DNA from: Myroides sp. NP-2
GTDB lineage: Bacteria > Bacteroidota > Bacteroidia > Flavobacteriales > Flavobacteriaceae
Reading direction: 5' to 3'
NCBI RefSeq assembly: GCF_014145665.1
Contig: NZ_JACHTD010000010.1
Coordinates: 92,737 to 156,736 of the forward strand
DNA: 64,000 nucleotides
The first letter of the stretch is position 1. Each line of letters begins with the position of its first letter. Positions 61,088-64,000 of this stretch are shown piece by piece. A program made the translations under genes and the position numbers. The notes beneath the pieces were generated by a model that made no database searches, was not told the origin of the DNA, and was given only the letters and a program-made list of their open reading frames with translations.

Positions 61088-62067
61088 TACTTCTTCGGTT
61101 TATATTTTGATTTTTCGAAAATATCTTTCGCATCCATTGCAAAAAGTTCCTGCAAAGTTACGTTATTATTTTCCATAAATGAACGAACAATTTGCCATCC
61201 CATCCAAACCCCAACACGTCCAGGTGATTCGCCGTCAATATCGAGATAAAATTTGCTAAAAGGTGCAGGATCAATAAAGCGTGCACTTAATTTGACATCC
61301 GTATCAAACAACAATTGGTTGTCGATGATATAGCGCCAAACTTGAGATTCATTCGCTAAGCACCAATCCAACTGTTCTTTGTTGTAAGTCATCAGGGTCT
61401 CTTTAGGTGCATTTGGCAACAACATCTCTTTTGCATATACCAATTTCCCTTGCTGAACCATTGCCCCTAAAAACGTACGATCAGTTGTTTTGGGCAACTT
61501 TTGAATGATAAAGCTCTCCGCCATATCGGGCAAAATCTGCACAGGTTCGAATGTTGTTCGCGTATAAGCTGCAAAACTTTTATAAAAATGGTGATCTTTA
61601 CCTAAATACGTATCCAAACTAACCAACGCCAACGTATCGGCATAAATCGCTTTGGCCGCTACATCAACTTCCGATAGGACCGTTATAATCTTTTTGTGAT
61701 CGGATTCCTCCGGATAATAGTATTTGATGTACTGAAATAAGTTCTTTAAATCTTCTGGTAGCGATTTCAGATCGGCATATTTTTTGTTGACTTCTTGATA
61801 GAGCTCCTTAAAAATAGTGTCATGCTTTTTCTCAAGCCAAGCAGCATCCGGAACGCCAGCGGGAAACATATAAGGATATTTAGCCTTTAACAGCTGAAAG
61901 TCTTCGTCTTTTCCTGTATAAAAATCCTGATCAAAGCGCGCTACAGTTACTTCCATAGGGATTTGTGCCACTTCTTTGTTTACTTTGCTTTTAGAGTCGC
62001 CACAACCCAGTACAAAAAAACTGGAAACCGCTAAGCAGGATAAAGATATTTTACTAATTTTGAACAT
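61087..62067 (-). CDS. gldB: Gliding motility lipoprotein GldB
   Basis: The start at 62067 gives MFKISKISLSCLAVSSFFVL with lipobox VLGC and 326 residues; a frame extension to 62124 would enter the promoter. The body has YPYMFPAGVPD, LDTYLGKDHHFYKSF and RVGVWMGWQIVRSFMENNNV, the pattern of GldB. GldB is an envelope lipoprotein needed for gliding in F. johnsoniae. It is followed by gldC with one base overlap and has a textbook promoter 29 bases upstream. Confidence 0.95.
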   Translation of the reverse strand: MFKISKISLSCLAVSSFFVLGCGDSKSKVNKEVAQIPMEVTVARFDQDFYTGKDEDFQLLKAKYPYMFPAGVPDAAWLEKKHDTIFKELYQEVNKKYADLKSLPEDLKNLFQYIKYYYPEESDHKKIITVLSEVDVAAKAIYADTLALVSLDTYLGKDHHFYKSFAAYTRTTFEPVQILPDMAESFIIQKLPKTTDRTFLGAMVQQGKLVYAKEMLLPNAPKETLMTYNKEQLDWCLANESQVWRYIIDNQLLFDTDVKLSARFIDPAPFSKFYLDIDGESPGRVGVWMGWQIVRSFMENNNVTLQELFAMDAKDIFEKSKYKPKK

Positions 62068-62095
62068 AGTATACTTGATATTTTTCTGATCCTTA

Positions 62096-62124
62096 CAAAT
62101 ATAAAAAGAAGAACCACAACTCAA
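62096..62124 (-). promoter_or_regulatory. Promoter of gldB-gldC
   Basis: On the minus strand TTG (62122-62124) is followed after 18 bases by TATATTTG (62096-62103), an almost ideal Bacteroidota promoter. It ends 28 bases before the gldB ATG and fixes that start. The divergent nadE gene begins at 62138, so its promoter must overlap or lie within gldB. Confidence 0.78.
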
Positions 62125-62137
62125 TCACAATTTTTCT

Positions 62138-62941
62138 ATGATGAATCAAAACTTTCAAACCGAAGCAGTAACCCTTCACATTGTTGAATGGCTAAAGAAT
62201 TACGCCTTAGCGAGTGGCATCGAAGGATTTACCATCGGAATATCGGGAGGCATAGATTCAGCAGTAACCTCTACGCTGTGCGCGCGAACAGGATTGCCTT
62301 TACTCTGTGTAGAGATGCCCATTCACCAAGCCGCATCACAAGTAGATCGCGCACAAGAACACCTTGCTTTTTTGAAGGCTAACTATGCGAATGTTTCCTC
62401 TACAACAGCGGATTTAACCTCGACATTTGAACTATTTAAACAACAAGTGCCAACTATAGAGGACCAACAACTGCTTGCGCTAACCTTAGCCAATACAAGA
62501 GCTAGATTGCGCATGACTACGCTATACTACTATGCAGGTATTCATCGATACTTGGTGGTGGGGACAGGTAACAAAATAGAAGACTTTGGTGTGGGGTTCT
62601 TTACTAAATACGGCGATGGCGGTGTTGATATTAGTCCCATCGCAGATTTGTTAAAATCACAAGTTCGCTTAATCGGCGAATATCTAAACGTACCCAACAG
62701 CATCATCCAAGCCAAACCTACAGACGGTTTATTCGGAGATGATCGCACGGATGAAGATCAATTAGGAGCTTCCTATGATGAATTAGAAGTAGCCATGCTT
62801 GCCGCAGAAGAAGGCAAAACCATAGCAGATTTCCAAGGTAGAGCACGAGAAGTATTTGCTATCTATACACGATTAAATCGAATCAACCAGCACAAAATAA
62901 ACCCCATCCCAGTTTGTATTATTCCCCAACAATTAAAATAA
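62138..62941 (+). CDS. nadE: NAD+ synthetase, ammonia-dependent type
   Basis: NadE amidates deamido-NAD+ with ATP and ammonia, the last step of NAD synthesis. The 267-residue protein shows the ATP pyrophosphatase loop SGGIDS (36-41), LANTRARLRMTTLYY, GTGNKIEDFGVGFFTKYGDG and DGLFGDDRTDEDQLGASYDE. It has no glutaminase domain. It is divergent to gldB and followed after six bases by a small lipoprotein gene, an arrangement often seen in flavobacteria. Confidence 0.95.
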   Translation: MMNQNFQTEAVTLHIVEWLKNYALASGIEGFTIGISGGIDSAVTSTLCARTGLPLLCVEMPIHQAASQVDRAQEHLAFLKANYANVSSTTADLTSTFELFKQQVPTIEDQQLLALTLANTRARLRMTTLYYYAGIHRYLVVGTGNKIEDFGVGFFTKYGDGGVDISPIADLLKSQVRLIGEYLNVPNSIIQAKPTDGLFGDDRTDEDQLGASYDELEVAMLAAEEGKTIADFQGRAREVFAIYTRLNRINQHKINPIPVCIIPQQLK

Positions 62942-62947
62942 AAAGCT

Positions 62948-63403
62948 ATGATCAAAAAATACTGTTTACTCCTAGGATCTTCCCTGCTCTTTGCAGCTTG
63001 TTCCTTAACCGATGATTACGACCGAGACGTATTAATCCGCACAGAAAACTTAGAGCAATACGGATGTTTTAACACCAAAGACAATTTATATGTTCCAAGC
63101 CTACGCGACAACGAATTTCTAATTATCAATAACCCTTATGACTACAGAAAGCTAGTTCAAGGTTGTAATGCTGAAATTGATTTTAGAAACTTTGACTTAA
63201 TCATTGGCCAGTTTTGGGTAGAATCAAACACAGCGGACATCAAATATATATACACCAGAAATCGCTATAATAGATATACTCTCCACGTAGACTTTCTACA
63301 AAACTGGGGTGGGCGACCAAAATTTGTTACCTATCACGCTATTGTGCCCAAACTACACCCTGGCGACCCTGTTGAAGTAATAACTACAGTTATACTACCA
63401 TAG
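62948..63403 (+). CDS. Small lipoprotein of unknown function
   Basis: The 151-residue protein begins MIKKYCLLLGSSLLFAACSL with lipobox FAAC (C18). The mature part contains two further cysteines (C40 and C74) that could pair, and beta-strand-like segments LYVPSLRDNEFLIINN and YTLHVDFLQNW. I recognise no family. It is cotranscribed with nadE, six bases away, but that does not show a shared role. A bidirectional terminator follows. Confidence 0.75.
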   Translation: MIKKYCLLLGSSLLFAACSLTDDYDRDVLIRTENLEQYGCFNTKDNLYVPSLRDNEFLIINNPYDYRKLVQGCNAEIDFRNFDLIIGQFWVESNTADIKYIYTRNRYNRYTLHVDFLQNWGGRPKFVTYHAIVPKLHPGDPVEVITTVILP

Positions 63404-63415
63404 AGCTTAAAAAAT

Positions 63416-63454
63416 AAAAAAAGCCGTTTAAATCGATTTAAACGGCTTTTTTTT
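63416..63454. terminator. Bidirectional terminator after the nadE operon
   Basis: The stem GCCGTTTAAAT / ATTTAAACGGC, with A run on the left and T run on the right, is perfectly symmetric around CG and strong in both directions. Confidence 0.88.
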
Positions 63455-63463
63455 ATTTGTTGT

Positions 63464-63640
63464 GTGGTGAGTGGTAAGTGGTGAGTGGTAAGTGGTGAGT
63501 GGTAAGTGGTGAGTGGTACTACTCACTATTCACTATTCACTACTCACTATTCACTACTCACTATTCACTATTCACTACTCACTACTCACTATTCACTACT
63601 CACTATTCACTACTCACTATTCACCACTCACTACTCACTG
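63464..63640. repeat. Large two-arm heptamer repeat near the rRNA operon
   Basis: From 63464 to about 63516 the plus strand repeats GTGGTGA/GTGGTAA heptamers; from 63517 to 63640 it repeats ACTCACT/ATTCACT heptamers, roughly the complement of the first arm, so a large cruciform is possible. The same motif family makes the dusB array at 19863-19946 and the remnant at 22561. Open frames through it (reading SLFTIHYS-like repeats) are products of the period and not genes. It lies between the nadE terminator and the rRNA terminator. Confidence 0.9.
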
Positions 63641-63645
63641 TAAAC

Positions 63646-63682
63646 CAAAAAAAAAGCCTGACTACTTGCGTAATCAGGCTTT
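63646..63682 (-). terminator. Terminator of the rRNA operon
   Basis: On the minus strand the stem AAAGCCTGATTAC / GTAGTCAGGCTTT with loop GCAA and one wobble is followed by a long T run, just after the 5S gene. Confidence 0.88.
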
Positions 63683-63687
63683 CAAAA

Positions 63688-63797
63688 GAAGGGCGGCGAC
63701 ATACTCTCCCACCATGTGGCAGTACCATCTGCGCTAGCGGGCTTAACTTCTCTGTTCGAAATGGGAAGAGGTGAGCCCCGCCGCAATAACCACCCTA
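63688..63797 (-). rRNA. rrf: 5S ribosomal RNA
   Basis: On the minus strand the sequence contains the typical 5S segments GGTGGTTATTGCGGCGGGG, CATTTCGAACAGAGAAG, TTAAGCCCGCTAGCGC and GATGGTACTGCC, and the ends GGGTGGT and GCCGCCC pair as helix I. The length of about 110 bases is normal. End positions are accurate to a few bases. It is the last gene of a leftward 23S-5S unit with a 121-base spacer. Confidence 0.95.
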
Positions 63798-63918
63798 AAG
63801 CGGTTGTTATAAATTCCCAAAAGGATCCTATAACTAATATTGTATATTATAACTTAACAAATACATAACTAAATTTAGAAAGTTGCCCTCCCTCTACATA
63901 ACGTAGAGGGAGATACAC

Positions 63919-64000
63919 ATAAGCTTACGGGCTATTAGTACTACTCGACTTTGACATTACTGCCTTTACATCTATAGCCTATCAACGTTGTCATCTTCAA
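63919..64000 (-). rRNA. rrl: 23S ribosomal RNA, 3' end (cut by window edge)
   Basis: On the minus strand the last bases read as the known 3' end of 23S rRNA: GATAGGCTATAGATGTAAAG, GGCAGTAATGTCAAAGTCG and AGTAGTACTAATAGCCCGTA, then AAGCTTATG. Only about 82 bases are in the window. The exact 3' end may be off by a few bases. Confidence 0.95.

Noticed and set aside
63464..63640. CRISPR array
   Set aside because: The repeat period is seven bases with no unique spacers and no cas genes in the window.
63499..63774. Open frames of 74-91 residues with SLFTIHYS-type repeats
   Set aside because: They arise from the heptamer period and run into the 5S rRNA gene.
1..64000. tRNA genes
   Set aside because: I saw no cloverleaf with TTCGANNC-type arm in the intergenic spaces, though a tRNA-scan would be decisive.

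Overview
The window looks like the chromosome of a marine or clinical-type flavobacterium (Bacteroidota, Flavobacteriaceae; a Myroides-like genome is plausible but I cannot prove the genus). The evidence is the AT-rich sequence, promoters with the Bacteroidota -7 box TANNTTTG, almost no Shine-Dalgarno sites, the gliding genes gldB and gldC, a type IX secretion C-terminal domain, a TonB-dependent receptor with an N-terminal carboxypeptidase-like domain, and a 23S-5S rRNA operon end with flavobacterial sequence at the right edge. Apart from the rRNA genes I see no RNA genes, and there is no transposase, phage gene or CRISPR array.

Left part (1-4.8 kb) is a sulfur island: a DsrE-family protein (cut by the window edge) diverges from a split thiosulfate permease (two YeeE/YedE halves), a cysteine-rich Crp/Fnr-type regulator, a TauE/SafE exporter, a persulfide-dioxygenase-like beta-lactamase-fold protein with two rhodanese domains, and a thioredoxin. 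A perfect palindrome TGTAAC-N4-GTTACA before the dioxygenase gene and a degenerate copy before the permease genes are likely sites for the regulator. From 5 to 29.8 kb come mostly housekeeping and envelope genes: a two-domain M16 peptidase, lepA, a small lipoprotein, a 1236-residue surface protein (degenerate phosphoesterase, kinase-like middle, Omp85 barrel), an HD domain fused to a Pycsar-effector-like membrane domain, a 788-residue GAF protein, dusB, mscS, a C1 peptidase, an S9 peptidase, a dicarboxylate/amino acid symporter, a DedA protein, and a ferredoxin / ferredoxin reductase / Nfu / Mrp iron-sulfur group.

The centre (29.9-49.7 kb) is the most unusual locus. One TolC-like channel, one HlyD-type adaptor and one MacB/LolD-type ATPase are encoded with five different double-length FtsX/MacB permeases and two GIN-domain (DUF2807) secreted proteins in one ~17-kb leftward operon behind a textbook promoter (TTG-N17-TACTTTTG). 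Divergent to it are an NtrC-type response regulator and its histidine kinase. This reads as one export machine with interchangeable permeases under two-component control.

The right part (49.7-64 kb) holds an alkyltransferase-like protein, a LysE-type exporter, trmB, a PhoR/PhoB-like two-component pair diverging from a TonB receptor, a lipoprotein of unknown function, a beta-helix-like lipoprotein, an orphan T9SS sorting domain, a LuxE-like acyl-activating protein, gldC-gldB diverging from nadE, a small lipoprotein, a terminator, a large heptamer repeat and the end of an rRNA operon. Several intergenic spaces hold short tandem or inverted repeats (8.0-8.2, 19.9-20.3, 22.5 and 63.5 kb); those around mscS and the C1 peptidase gene are arranged in mirror image.
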